Part shown: piece by piece, positions 1-8,298 of the stretch | Layout of the letters: every line of letters starts with the position of its first letter | How positions within the stretch are numbered: position 1 is the first letter of the stretch | Assembly: GCF_900101175.1 (NCBI RefSeq) | Contig: NZ_FNFQ01000004.1 | Location: forward strand, 124,001-188,000 | DNA: 64,000 nucleotides | Direction of reading: 5' to 3' | Source: Stenotrophomonas pavanii | Lineage (GTDB): Bacteria > Pseudomonadota > Gammaproteobacteria > Xanthomonadales > Xanthomonadaceae | Translations under genes and position numbers: made by a program | The notes under the pieces: generated by a model | The model's database searches: none | The model's input: only the letters and a program-made list of their open reading frames with translations | Told to the model about the DNA's origin: nothing

Positions 1-724
1 CGGGAATCGGTTCGCCGGCGGCTTCGGCAACGGCCAGGCATTCGTCGTACAGGCCGCGCACGATGGCCTGGCCATCATCGGTGGCGACGATGGTGCCGAT
101 GTCGGCACGCAGCAGGCAGGTTGCCGCCGCCAGCGCGGTCAGGAAGGTGTACTTGATCCACTGTTCCTGGCCGATGCGGTCGCTGGCTACGTGGTCCAGG
201 TTGGCCTTCGCGCAGACCGCAGCGAAGGCGCGCACGCGCGCGGAATCCGCACCGCCATCACGCTCGCCGAACGTCAGCTTGGCCGGTTTGCCCAGGTGCA
301 GCACCGCGCCATCGGGTGCCTTGGTGGCGCTGATGAAGCACAGGCCGCCGAGCACGGCCTCACGGCCGAAGCGCGCGTCCAGCGCGTGGTAGTGATGCAG
401 GCCATTGAGGATCGGCAGCACCGTGGTGCCCGCGCCAACGGCCGGGGCAATGGCGTCAATGGAGCTGTCCAGGTCGTAGGCCTTGCAGCTGAGGATGACC
501 AGATCGAACGGCGTCTCCGCAGCGAGCGCGGGCAGCGCATCGGCGGTGACGTGCTGCACCGGGAAGCGGGCATCGCCCAGCGGGCTGCGGATGACCAGGC
601 CGTCGCGGTCCAGCTGTGCGGCGCGTGCCGGGCGCACCAGGAAGGTGACATCGACGCCGGCCTGGGCCAGGCGACCACCGAAGTATCCGCCGGTACCGCC
701 GGCGCCGAGGATCAGGATGCGCAT
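1..724 (-). CDS. panE: 2-dehydropantoate 2-reductase, 3' end outside window
   Basis: The reading frame starts at the ATG at 724-722 and runs leftward off the window, so 241 codons are visible and the C-terminus is missing. The first residues are MRILILGAGGTGGYFGGRLA, a Rossmann dinucleotide-binding motif typical of the PanE/ApbA ketopantoate reductases. The family reduces 2-dehydropantoate to pantoate with NADPH in pantothenate and CoA synthesis, in the cytosol. Later segments fit the N-terminal domain and the start of the helical C-terminal domain. PanE paralogues with unknown substrates are common, so the exact substrate is inferred. The next gene on this strand ends 158 bp upstream and is separated by a terminator-like hairpin, so panE is probably transcribed on its own. 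Confidence 0.82.
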   Translation of the reverse strand, partial: MRILILGAGGTGGYFGGRLAQAGVDVTFLVRPARAAQLDRDGLVIRSPLGDARFPVQHVTADALPALAAETPFDLVILSCKAYDLDSSIDAIAPAVGAGTTVLPILNGLHHYHALDARFGREAVLGGLCFISATKAPDGAVLHLGKPAKLTFGERDGGADSARVRAFAAVCAKANLDHVASDRIGQEQWIKYTFLTALAAATCLLRADIGTIVATDDGQAIVRGLYDECLAVAEAAGEPIP

Positions 725-782
725 TGCACGTTCACCGTGTTCTGGGGGAATCAGAACTGCGATTGTGCCGGAGATTGCAGGC

Positions 783-813
783 AAAAAAGAGCCGAGCACA
801 GGCTCGGCTCTAC
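783..813 (-). terminator. Rho-independent terminator of the ABC exporter operon
   Basis: Read on the minus strand, GTAG is followed by the stem AGCCGAGC, a short CTGT loop, the complementary arm GCTCGGCT and a run of six T. It lies 70 bp after the permease stop codon and before panE. The GTAG start suggests that a SMAG-type palindrome has been recruited as a terminator. Confidence 0.7.
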
Positions 814-820
814 AGGCTGC

Positions 821-872
821 TGCATCCGCGCATGGCGTGGATCCAGTGTCGCCGGCCAGCGGCCGGCACTAC
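821..872 (-). repeat. SMAG/REP palindromes, one intact and one decayed
   Basis: The intact unit at 851-872, read on the minus strand, is GTAG plus the stem TGCCGGCC, loop GCT and arm GGCCGGC. A decayed relative of the ATCCACGC/GCGTGGAT subfamily is at about 821-843. GTAG-headed palindromes are the known SMAG repeats of S. maltophilia. Confidence 0.8.
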
Positions 873-882
873 CACGCAGGTC

Positions 883-1674
883 TCAACTGCGCATGCCCAC
901 GCCACGGCGCAGCAGCCACAGCGCCACCAGGGTCAGTACCACCACGAAACCGACCATGAGTGCATACGCCACCGTCACCGGCACGTCGCTGCTGCCCAGC
1001 AGGCCATAGCGGAACGCATTGACCATGTAGAAGATCGGGTTCGCGTGCGTGGCCGCTTCGGCCCAGCCCGGCAGCAGCTTCACCGAATAGAACACGCCGC
1101 CCAGGTAGGTCAGCGGGGTCAGGATGAAGGTCGGCACGATCGCCACGTCATCGAACTTCTTGGCGTACACCGCGTTGATGAAGCCGGCCAGCGAGAAGAT
1201 CGTCGCGCCCAGCAGCACCGTGGTCAGCGTCACCAGCGGGTGCGGGATGCGCACCGGGGTGAAGAACATCGCAATGATCAGCACGATCACGCCCACCATC
1301 AGGCCGCGCAGCACGGCACCGGCCACGTAGCCCCACAGGATCACCCAGTTCGGCATCGGGCTGACCAGCAGTTCCTCGACGTGGCGGCCGAACTTGGCAC
1401 CGAAGAACGAGGAACTGATGTTGCCGTAGCTGTTCTGGATCACGCTCATCATCACCAGGCCCGGCACGATGAACTGCATGTAGGTGTAGCCGCCCATGTC
1501 ACCCACGCGCGACCCGATCAGGTTGCCGAAGATCAGGAAGTACAGGGTCATGGTGATCGCCGGCGGCACCAGGGTCTGGCCCCAGATGCGCATGATGCGG
1601 GCGACTTCGCGGCGCACGATGGTCATCAGTGCGATGCGGTTGCGCTGGCCGTCGGTCAGCTCGGTGGTGCTCAT
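883..1674 (-). CDS. ABC-2 type transporter permease (YadH-like)
   Basis: This 263-residue inner-membrane protein has about six hydrophobic segments and the ABC-2 permease fold. Recognisable stretches include FIVPGLVMMSVIQNSYGN and the late LTPLTYLGGVFYS motif of the YadH/NodJ group. I chose the start at 1674 because it overlaps the stop of the ATPase gene as ATGA, although the frame stays open further upstream. It should form the channel of an exporter with the ATPase encoded just before it on the same strand. The family includes drug and polysaccharide or lipid exporters; the substrate cannot be read from the sequence. Confidence 0.88.
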   Translation of the reverse strand: MSTTELTDGQRNRIALMTIVRREVARIMRIWGQTLVPPAITMTLYFLIFGNLIGSRVGDMGGYTYMQFIVPGLVMMSVIQNSYGNISSSFFGAKFGRHVEELLVSPMPNWVILWGYVAGAVLRGLMVGVIVLIIAMFFTPVRIPHPLVTLTTVLLGATIFSLAGFINAVYAKKFDDVAIVPTFILTPLTYLGGVFYSVKLLPGWAEAATHANPIFYMVNAFRYGLLGSSDVPVTVAYALMVGFVVVLTLVALWLLRRGVGMRS

Positions 1675-2639
1675 GCAGGCTTCTCCAGGTTGCCGGTGAG
1701 GCGCACGAACAGCTCCTCCAGGCGGTTGCTCTTGGTACGCATCGAACGCACGCGGATGCCGGACGCGTTGAGCGTGGCGAACACGCGGTTGAGGTCCATC
1801 GCACGCGGCATGTCGATGTCCAGGGTGTGCGGGTCCGGCGCGGTCAGCGTCGCGCCTTCGATCACCGGCAGCTGCGCCGGCAGGTCGCCGTCGATGTCCA
1901 GCAGGAAGCCTTCCACGTCCAGCTTGGCCAGCAGGGTGCGCATCGGCCCCTGCTCGACGATCTGGCCGTGGTTGATGATCGCCAGGTGGCGGCACAGGTA
2001 TTCGGCTTCTTCCAGGTAGTGAGTGGTGAGGATGATCGTGGTGCCTGCGGCATTGATCTCCTTCAGCACGCGCCACATGTCGCGGCGGATCTCGATGTCC
2101 ACGCCGGCGGTCGGTTCGTCCAGGATCAGCAGGCGCGGGCGGGTCATCATCGCGCGGGCGATCATCAGCCGGCGCTTCATGCCGCCGGACAGCGTGCGGC
2201 TCATCACCTGTGCTTTTTCCCACAGGTGTGCGCGCTTGAGTTCCTCTTCGGCGCGCTGCTCAGCCTCCTCGCGGGGCACGCCGTAGAAACCGGCGTAGTT
2301 CACCAGGATGTCGAAGGGCTTCTCGAACAGGTTGAAGTTGATTTCCTGCGGCACCAGCCCGATCAGGCGCATGGTGGCGCTGCGGTTGCCCACCAGGTCG
2401 CTGCCGAACACCTCCACCTTGCCTTCGCTGAGGTTGACCAGGGAGCTGATGATGCCGATCAGGGTCGACTTGCCGGCCCCGTTGGGGCCAAGCAGGGCGA
2501 AGAAGTCGCCCGGGGCCACTTCCAGGGAAACGCCCTTCAGGGCCTGGGTGCCGTTGTCGTAGGTCTTGCGCAGGTCGCGCACGCGCAGGGCGGGCGCCGT
2601 ATCGTTCTGGGATGCCAAGCTCGAAGCCTTCGCGCCCAT
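1671..2639 (-). CDS. ABC transporter ATP-binding protein (YadG-like)
   Basis: This 322-residue cytoplasmic ATPase drives the adjacent ABC-2 permease. The Walker A motif GPNGAGKS is at residues 51-58, an LSGGMKRR signature is near 150 and the Walker B LLILDEPTAGVD follows at about 170. The sequence VPQEINFNLFEKPFDIL after the Q-loop is characteristic of the YadG group. The C-terminal 70 residues form an accessory domain common in ABC-2 exporters. It is the first gene of a two-gene operon and overlaps the permease start by four bases. A TATAAT box lies about 33 bp upstream. Confidence 0.9.
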   Translation of the reverse strand: MGAKASSLASQNDTAPALRVRDLRKTYDNGTQALKGVSLEVAPGDFFALLGPNGAGKSTLIGIISSLVNLSEGKVEVFGSDLVGNRSATMRLIGLVPQEINFNLFEKPFDILVNYAGFYGVPREEAEQRAEEELKRAHLWEKAQVMSRTLSGGMKRRLMIARAMMTRPRLLILDEPTAGVDIEIRRDMWRVLKEINAAGTTIILTTHYLEEAEYLCRHLAIINHGQIVEQGPMRTLLAKLDVEGFLLDIDGDLPAQLPVIEGATLTAPDPHTLDIDMPRAMDLNRVFATLNASGIRVRSMRTKSNRLEELFVRLTGNLEKPA

Positions 2640-2671
2640 GGGCTGGCGCTGGAGAGGGGCGGGGAGGGGCT

Positions 2672-2677
2672 ATTATA
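2672..2677 (-). promoter_or_regulatory. Candidate -10 box for the ABC exporter operon
   Basis: The minus strand reads TATAAT, a perfect -10 hexamer, in the 84-bp gap between the ABC operon and the divergent reductase gene. No good -35 hexamer is visible at 16-18 bp, so the promoter may be weak or activator-dependent. Confidence 0.45.
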
Positions 2678-2723
2678 GAAGACCCCGAGGGCTTGCCCCG
2701 GCTACACACTGTCCCGAAAAGTC

Positions 2724-3473
2724 GTGCCTGTTCAATTCCCCCTCAAGCTGGTCGGCCGCCGCATGCTGGCCCCGACCGTCGGCCACTACCAGTTCGTGCG
2801 TGATGATGGACAGCCGCTGGATTTCCAGCCCGGCCAGTTCATCCAGGTCCATTTCAGCTACGCAGACGGCACCGAAACCAAGCGTAGCTACTCGCTGGCG
2901 ACCATCCACGACCACGCGCTGGGCCCGGGCGAGGCGGTCGACATCGCGGTCAGTTTCGTGCCCGGTGGCGCTGCCACGGCGCTGTTCGAGGCGCTGGAGC
3001 ACGGCAGCCGGATCAACGCGTCGGGCCCGTACGGGCGGTTCTGCCTGCACCCCGGCGACCACAACGGCCGCTACCTGCTGATCGCCACCGGTACGGGCGT
3101 CACCCCCTACCGCTCGATGCTGCCGCTGCTGGAAAAGGCCATGGCCGAACGCGGTGTGAAGATCGTGCTGCTGCAGGGCGCGCGCAGCCCGGGCGAGCTG
3201 CTGTACAGCGAAGATTTCTACAGCTTCGCCGAAAAGCACCCGAACTTCCGCTATGTTCCGTGCCTGTCGCGCGAGCTGCCGGCCAACCCGCACCCGGACG
3301 TGCAGCATGGCTACGTGCAGCAGGCGCTGGCCGGCTTCACGCCGGACCCGGCCACCGACATCGCCTACCTGTGCGGCAACCCGGACATGGTCGATGCCTG
3401 CGCCGAGCTGCTGAAGGCCGCCGGCCTGGGCAACCCGCAGATCCGCCGCGAGAAGTACGTCAGCAGCAAGTAA
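2724..3473 (+). CDS. Ferredoxin/flavodoxin-NADP reductase (Fpr family)
   Basis: This 249-residue flavoprotein would transfer electrons between NADPH and ferredoxin or flavodoxin in the cytosol, often during oxidative stress. The FAD-binding motif RSYSLATI follows an N-terminal beta-barrel region, and the nucleotide-binding motif GTGVTPYRSML lies in the second half. The C-terminal REKYVSSK ending resembles bacterial Fpr proteins that end in an aromatic or charged tail. The start is GTG at 2724, giving MPVQFPLKLVGRRML. It is divergent from the ABC operon and followed by three repeat units. Confidence 0.87.
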   Translation: MPVQFPLKLVGRRMLAPTVGHYQFVRDDGQPLDFQPGQFIQVHFSYADGTETKRSYSLATIHDHALGPGEAVDIAVSFVPGGAATALFEALEHGSRINASGPYGRFCLHPGDHNGRYLLIATGTGVTPYRSMLPLLEKAMAERGVKIVLLQGARSPGELLYSEDFYSFAEKHPNFRYVPCLSRELPANPHPDVQHGYVQQALAGFTPDPATDIAYLCGNPDMVDACAELLKAAGLGNPQIRREKYVSSK

Positions 3474-3479
3474 GCCCCG

Positions 3480-3581
3480 GTCGTGCCGGCCGCTGGCCGG
3501 CAATCGCATGAACCCCGCGGTAGTGCCGGCCGCTGGCCGGCAATCGCATGAACCCCGGGTAGTGCCGGCCGCTGGCCGGCA
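3480..3581 (+). repeat. Three tandem SMAG palindrome units
   Basis: Three direct units start at about 3480, 3520 and 3559. Each has TGCCGGCC, loop GCT and GGCCGGCA, and successive units are separated by a spacer containing AATCGCATGAACCCC. The first carries GTCG, the others the canonical GTAG head. They lie in the 171-bp gap between two convergent genes. Confidence 0.88.
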
Positions 3582-3644
3582 ACCGCACTGGCCGGCAACC
3601 CTGGAAACCGGAGGCGACCCTACGCCGCCCCCGGTGCCCTGGCT

Positions 3645-4799
3645 TCAGTACTCGATCCAGGCATCGCGCCAGGCAGAGCCGGTACCCGGACGGTAGGCTT
3701 CGGCGTTGACATTGCACCAGGCGCCCTCCGGGAACGGGCGGCAGGCGTAGAGCTTGCCGTCCGAGCCCTTGACCACGGTTTCGCCGGGCTTATAGCTGCC
3801 GATACCTTCCGGATACACGAAGTCGTAGTCACCCGGCGGCGGATCGACCGGATCCGGCAACGCCGTGTCGAGCTGGAAGCGATGGCCCGGCTTCAGGTAG
3901 ACGCGGTTCCCGGTGGCCGAGGCGATGGGGGTGATGATGCCGTTGTTCAGTACGCCCACCCGGGCATGCTGGGCAGAAGCATTGACCTTGCGGCCCAGCG
4001 CCAGCGGCCATTGCGTGGCGGAGGTCTGCCCGGTGGCAAGGGTGATCTTCGGGCTTTCCAGGTCATTGCCGCTGGCGTTGAACACGCGCAGGGTCAGGGT
4101 GGTACCGGTCTCCAGTTCCCCCCGCGCAGTGATGGCCCCCGCGTCTTCCCACTCCGGTGGCGGGGTGATGTCACCCCCCTCAAAACGTACGTCGGCACAG
4201 GTATAGAACGCTTCCTTCGAATCGGAGCGCTGCCACGTGTTGTAGATCACGTGCTGGCCGCTGCGCTTGGGCAGTGGGCAGTCCAGCTTGTAGACATCGC
4301 CCGAAAGCGGCACGTTGCCCAGCGTGCAGAACGCCTCCAGATCGGCCCAGCGCAGCGGGCTGCCCGGCTGCCAGCCCTCGCGGGTGACGTAGAACCTCCA
4401 GTCGCGGGTGGCGTGCGGTGCCGGTGCCTTGAACTCGAATGTGTAGCGGCCACGTGCGTCGGCGCGGATCGGCGAAGTCTGCCAATCGCTGCGGTTCAGA
4501 TCCAGGCCGCGGTACTTGCTGTTGCCGCCGCTGCACAGCTCGCCATCCGGCACGACGGCCTGGTGGTTGCCATCGGCCTCGGCCTGGTTGATCCCGGCCC
4601 AGTCGTAGAACGGTTGCGCACCACCGATCGCCTTGGCGGCGGCGCAGGCCGGATGGCTCGGGTTTTCAGGATTCCCCTGGTAACAGGCGTAGACGCGGCT
4701 GAAGGGTTTGGACAGGGTGCCGTGGGCGAACGCGCTGCCGGAGGCGACGATGCCGGCAAGCGCAGACAGCGCGAAAAACGTCCGATGGGACAGATGCAT
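3645..4799 (-). CDS. Secreted AA10 lytic polysaccharide monooxygenase with chitin-binding module
   Basis: This 384-residue secreted copper enzyme oxidatively cleaves chitin chains. The signal peptide ends SGSAFA, leaving His26 as the new N-terminus (HGTLSKP), which provides half of the copper histidine brace. A second brace histidine candidate lies in DGNHQAVVPDG. The catalytic AA10 domain covers roughly residues 26-205, a beta-rich linker domain about 215-320, and a small aromatic CBM5/12-like module the last 55 residues, with GKLYACRPFPEGAWCN and a final WRDAWIEY. It is the downstream member of a tandem pair of closely similar genes on the minus strand, which looks like a local duplication. 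A hairpin separates the two, so each may have its own transcript. Confidence 0.93.
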   Translation of the reverse strand: MHLSHRTFFALSALAGIVASGSAFAHGTLSKPFSRVYACYQGNPENPSHPACAAAKAIGGAQPFYDWAGINQAEADGNHQAVVPDGELCSGGNSKYRGLDLNRSDWQTSPIRADARGRYTFEFKAPAPHATRDWRFYVTREGWQPGSPLRWADLEAFCTLGNVPLSGDVYKLDCPLPKRSGQHVIYNTWQRSDSKEAFYTCADVRFEGGDITPPPEWEDAGAITARGELETGTTLTLRVFNASGNDLESPKITLATGQTSATQWPLALGRKVNASAQHARVGVLNNGIITPIASATGNRVYLKPGHRFQLDTALPDPVDPPPGDYDFVYPEGIGSYKPGETVVKGSDGKLYACRPFPEGAWCNVNAEAYRPGTGSAWRDAWIEY

Positions 4800-4940
4800 G
4801 CAGATCTCCTGTGGGTGGTGGAACCCCGCGAAGTCTCGGCATGCGCACTGCCCGTATCCATCGGATTACTTTGAAAGGCAACGCGGATGGCGTCGCCTGG
4901 AAGCGACTTCACACTCACCCGCTGGCTTGCCTCACGCTTT

Positions 4941-4972
4941 GCAGGGAACGGTGCTCGACCACCGTTCCCTGC
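4941..4972 (-). terminator. Strong hairpin after the upstream LPMO gene
   Basis: GCAGGGAACGGT and ACCGTTCCCTGC form a perfect 12-bp stem with an 8-nt loop, 8 bp past the stop codon of the gene ending at 4981. There is no T-run, so it may act as a mRNA-stabilising hairpin as much as a terminator. Confidence 0.55.
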
Positions 4973-4980
4973 GCGTGTTC

Positions 4981-6153
4981 TCAGTAAGCGATCCAGGCAT
5001 CGCGCCAGGCCGCGCCCACGCCCGGCCGGTACGCCTCGGCATTGACGTTGCACCACGCGCCCTCCGGGAACGGGCGGCAGGCATACAGCTTGCCGTCGCT
5101 GCCCTTCACCACGGTCTGGCCCGGCACATAGCTGCCGATGCCCGCCGGGTACACGTGGTCGAAGTCACCGCCGGGCGACGGCGTGCCCGGGTCCGGCACG
5201 CGGGTATCGAGCTGGAAGCGGTTGCCGTCCTTCAGGTACACGCGGTTGTCGGTCGCCGAGGCTGCCGGCGTGATCACGCCATTGCTGAGCACGCCGACGC
5301 GTGCATGCTGCGCGCTGGCATTGACCTTGCGCGCCAGCGCCAACGGCCACTGCGCCGCCGTGGTCTGGCCACTGGCCAGCGTGACCTCCACGCGTTCGAC
5401 ATCGTTGCCGCCGGCATTGAACACGCGCAACGCCAGGGTGGTTCCCACCGGCAGCTCGCCGCGCGCGGTGACCGGGCCGGCATCCTGCCACTGCGGTGCC
5501 GGTGTCGTCCCCCCAGCACCGCCCTCGAAGCGCACGTCCATGCAGGTGTAGAACGCCTCGGTGGAATCCGAGCGCTGCCAGGTGTTGTAGATCACATGCT
5601 GGCCGCTGCGCTGCGGCAACGTGCACTGCAGCTTGTAGGTGCCATCGGCCGACAGCGGCGTGTTGCCCAGCGTGCAGAACTCCTGCAGGTCGGCCCAGCG
5701 CAGCGGGCTGCCCGGCTGCCAGCCTTCGCGGGTGACGAAGAAGCGCCAGTCACGGGTGGCGTGCGGTGCGGTCGCCTTGAACACGAAGGTGAACTTCCCA
5801 TTGGCATCGGGCTGGATCGGCGTGGTCGGCCAGTCACTGCGGTTCACGTCCAGGCCGCGGAAGGTCGGGTTGTTGCCGCTGCACAGCTTGCCGTCGGGTA
5901 CCACGGCCTGGTGGTTGCCGTTGGCGTTGGCCTGGTTGATGCCGTTCCAGTCGTAGAACGCCTGCGAACCGCCAACTGCCTTGGCGGCGGCGCAGGCCGG
6001 ATTGGTCGGGTTCTCGGGATTGCCCTGGAAGCAGGCATAGACGCGGCTGACCGGCGTGGTCATGGTGCCGTGGGCGAACGCGTTGCCGGCCAGGCACAGG
6101 CCCGCAGCCGCGAACGCGGTGGCCAGCAGCAGCGGTGTGGATCGGAATGACAT
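4981..6153 (-). CDS. Secreted AA10 lytic polysaccharide monooxygenase, second copy
   Basis: This 390-residue paralogue of the neighbouring gene has the same three-part build: signal peptide ending GNAFA, mature N-terminal His28 (HGTMTTPVSRVYACFQ), AA10 catalytic domain, linker domain and C-terminal chitin-binding module ending AWRDAWIAY. The NGNHQAVVPDG segment carries the presumed second copper histidine. The start at 6153 gives MSFRSTPLLLATAF, a standard Sec signal; the frame is open further upstream but the extension has no signal-like character. Most of the protein is alignable by eye with the first copy, and differences concentrate in the linker. Chitin is the likely substrate; cellulose activity cannot be excluded from sequence. 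Confidence 0.92.
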   Translation of the reverse strand: MSFRSTPLLLATAFAAAGLCLAGNAFAHGTMTTPVSRVYACFQGNPENPTNPACAAAKAVGGSQAFYDWNGINQANANGNHQAVVPDGKLCSGNNPTFRGLDVNRSDWPTTPIQPDANGKFTFVFKATAPHATRDWRFFVTREGWQPGSPLRWADLQEFCTLGNTPLSADGTYKLQCTLPQRSGQHVIYNTWQRSDSTEAFYTCMDVRFEGGAGGTTPAPQWQDAGPVTARGELPVGTTLALRVFNAGGNDVERVEVTLASGQTTAAQWPLALARKVNASAQHARVGVLSNGVITPAASATDNRVYLKDGNRFQLDTRVPDPGTPSPGGDFDHVYPAGIGSYVPGQTVVKGSDGKLYACRPFPEGAWCNVNAEAYRPGVGAAWRDAWIAY

Positions 6154-6344
6154 GGCGCATCCTTGTGGTCGTCGAAAGGGGACGGTGACCGCAGGAGCTG
6201 CACGGCGTTGCGGGCTTTCGGCGGCACCACGGCGAGTATCGAGTCGTGATGCGGGCGACGGAACCCGCGCAGTGCCGATCCGTGACTGCGCATGTGAAGC
6301 CCTTCCCGCAGGCTTCACGCCGGGCTGAACGGATGCGCTGGACG

Positions 6345-6872
6345 TCACGTGACCGGCGTGGCATCGATCACGTCATGGAGGTTGCCCGACGTGGTCTGCC
6401 TGTCCACCCGATCCGCCTGGCACGAGAAGCAGCCATGCGCGGCGTTGTGCAACTGGACAAAGGCCACCGCAGGGTCGGCGAACAGCGCATCCAGCCGGTC
6501 GGCAACGTCGCTGCCCGCGCAGACCTGGGCACCGCGCATCAGCGCGGCGTGGTCATAGGCGCGCACCGAGATCATCCGGCGCTGCACGTACGGGGGCACT
6601 TCGCCCGGTGGCAGCACGCAGCGGGTCACGCCGCGCTGCACGAAGATCGGGCCGGAGGCGCGATACGGCGAGTGCAGTGGCAGGTGGACGTGGGGCAGCA
6701 GGAGCAGTTCGCTGCCCGGCGGCGGATCGCTCAGGCTGACCCGGCAGGGATGGCCGCCGCTGTCGCCCGCCCAGCGGCGCTGGATGCCGAGGGCGGCGAG
6801 CGCGCTGTCGCTCAGTTCGAACAGGTGCAGGAACGGGCGGTGGTCGATGCCACCGAGGTACCACGTGTGCAT
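6345..6872 (-). CDS. DUF1203 family protein
   Basis: This 175-residue protein starts at the ATG at 6872, preceded on the minus strand by AAGGAGAC at good spacing, giving MHTWYLGGIDHRPFLHLFEL. It matches the DUF1203 pattern: a Pro-rich core with LPHVHLPLHSPYRASGPIFV and the segment QRRMISVRAYD, ending with HNAAHGCFSCQADRVDR. It has no signal peptide or membrane segment and is probably cytosolic. Function in the family is unknown. It is divergent from the diguanylate cyclase gene. Confidence 0.75.
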   Translation of the reverse strand: MHTWYLGGIDHRPFLHLFELSDSALAALGIQRRWAGDSGGHPCRVSLSDPPPGSELLLLPHVHLPLHSPYRASGPIFVQRGVTRCVLPPGEVPPYVQRRMISVRAYDHAALMRGAQVCAGSDVADRLDALFADPAVAFVQLHNAAHGCFSCQADRVDRQTTSGNLHDVIDATPVT

Positions 6873-7027
6873 GGGCGTCTCCTTGGGTTTCCAGCGGATA
6901 GTGCGCAAGCGCCGGCCGTCGTGCTCGCCGTTTTCAGACCCCGCATCGCCGTCGGGCCGGAGCGGGCGGCAGGGATCGCGCGGCAAGGCGCTAAGATGCG
7001 CGCGCCGCCCCGGCCGACGAGTGCCGC

Positions 7028-8230
7028 ATGTCCCTGGATTTCCCCACCATCACCGTGCTTGGCTTCCTGCTCTGCATCGGCATTGCGGTGGGCTTCTCGC
7101 TGCTGCTGGTCGTACTGCGCGGGCAACCGGTGCTGCGGCAGTGGACCATCAGCCTGTGGCTGTTGACCCTGGGGGTGACCCTGCTGGCGCTGCGGCCCTA
7201 CCTGCCGCTGGTGCCGGCGGTGCTGGCCGGCAATGCGGCGATGGCTGGCTGCGGGTTGATGATGCTGCGCGGCATGGCCCTGCATCTGCAACGGCCGTTG
7301 CCGATGTGGTGGCCGCTGCTGATGGCGACCGCGTTCATGGCCTGCATCTTCGCCTTCCTGGTGCCGTGGCCGGACCTGGGCATGCGGCTGCTGGTGTTCA
7401 GCGTGTTCGCACTGATGGTCGACGGCTGGATCGCCGCGTTGCTGCTGCGGCATGCACCGCCACAGCAGCGCACCAGCTGCCGCCTGGCCGCTGCCGTGTT
7501 CCTGGCAGAGGCTGCGTTGTACGCGGTTCGCCTGTTCCTGCCGGTGGCGCCCGACGCCGGTGAGGACATCATGCGGACCGGCTCGCCGATGTTCGCCACC
7601 TATATCGCGGGGGTGATGCTGGAACTGGCGCGTTGCTTCGCGATGGTACTGCTGCTGGTCGAGCGCATGCTGGTGGACCTGCGCCGCGCGGCCCGCACCG
7701 ACGGCCTGACCGGCCTGCTCAACCGCAGCGCAGTGCTGGCCGATGGCCAGGCGCAACTGCAGAAGCTGCGCCGCCAGCGCCGGCCGCTGGCGCTGCTGCT
7801 GGTCGACGTGGACCACTTCAAGAAGATCAATGATCGCTGGGGCCATCTGGCCGGCGACCAGGTGCTGCGCCATTTCGCGGCGACGCTGCAGCACTGCGTG
7901 CAGGGCCATGAGCACCTGCTGGGCCGTTACGGTGGCGAAGAATTCGTGCTGGTGCTGGCTGGAGGCACGCGCGGCGAAGCCATGGAACGGGCGGCGGCGA
8001 TCCGCGCGCGACTGCAGCAGCGGCCAGCGCTGCTGACCGATGGGCCGGTGTGGGTCACCGCCAGCGTCGGCCTGGCGATGGACGCGGGGCAGGGCGATCT
8101 GTCGACGTTGCTGGCCGCTGCCGATGCCGCCCTGTACCGGGCCAAGGCCGAAGGGCGGGACCGCCTGGTCTGCGCGCCGCCGGCGGCCGATTCGCCATTG
8201 CCCATCGCCCCCGGCGCGCTGCCCGTGTAA
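7028..8230 (+). CDS. Membrane-bound diguanylate cyclase (GGDEF)
   Basis: This 400-residue protein makes the second messenger cyclic di-GMP from two GTP. The N-terminal 200 residues form about six or seven hydrophobic helices, likely an inner-membrane sensor domain. A GGDEF domain follows from about 215, starting RTDGLTGLLNRSA, with the substrate motif DVDHFKKINDRWGH and the active-site loop GGEEF at residues 302-306. The residues five before the loop (HEHLLGRY) do not form the RxxD inhibitory site, so product inhibition is probably absent. No EAL domain is present. The signal sensed is not evident. Confidence 0.92.
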   Translation: MSLDFPTITVLGFLLCIGIAVGFSLLLVVLRGQPVLRQWTISLWLLTLGVTLLALRPYLPLVPAVLAGNAAMAGCGLMMLRGMALHLQRPLPMWWPLLMATAFMACIFAFLVPWPDLGMRLLVFSVFALMVDGWIAALLLRHAPPQQRTSCRLAAAVFLAEAALYAVRLFLPVAPDAGEDIMRTGSPMFATYIAGVMLELARCFAMVLLLVERMLVDLRRAARTDGLTGLLNRSAVLADGQAQLQKLRRQRRPLALLLVDVDHFKKINDRWGHLAGDQVLRHFAATLQHCVQGHEHLLGRYGGEEFVLVLAGGTRGEAMERAAAIRARLQQRPALLTDGPVWVTASVGLAMDAGQGDLSTLLAAADAALYRAKAEGRDRLVCAPPAADSPLPIAPGALPV

Positions 8231-8298
8231 GTTGAGTCACATCTTCCGCGGCAGCCCGTCGTGGTCGACAGGAACGTCCTCCAGGGGAAACGAGCACG

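Noticed and set aside
3480..3581. Three direct repeats as a CRISPR array
   Set aside because: Units are SMAG palindromes with near-identical spacers and no cas genes.
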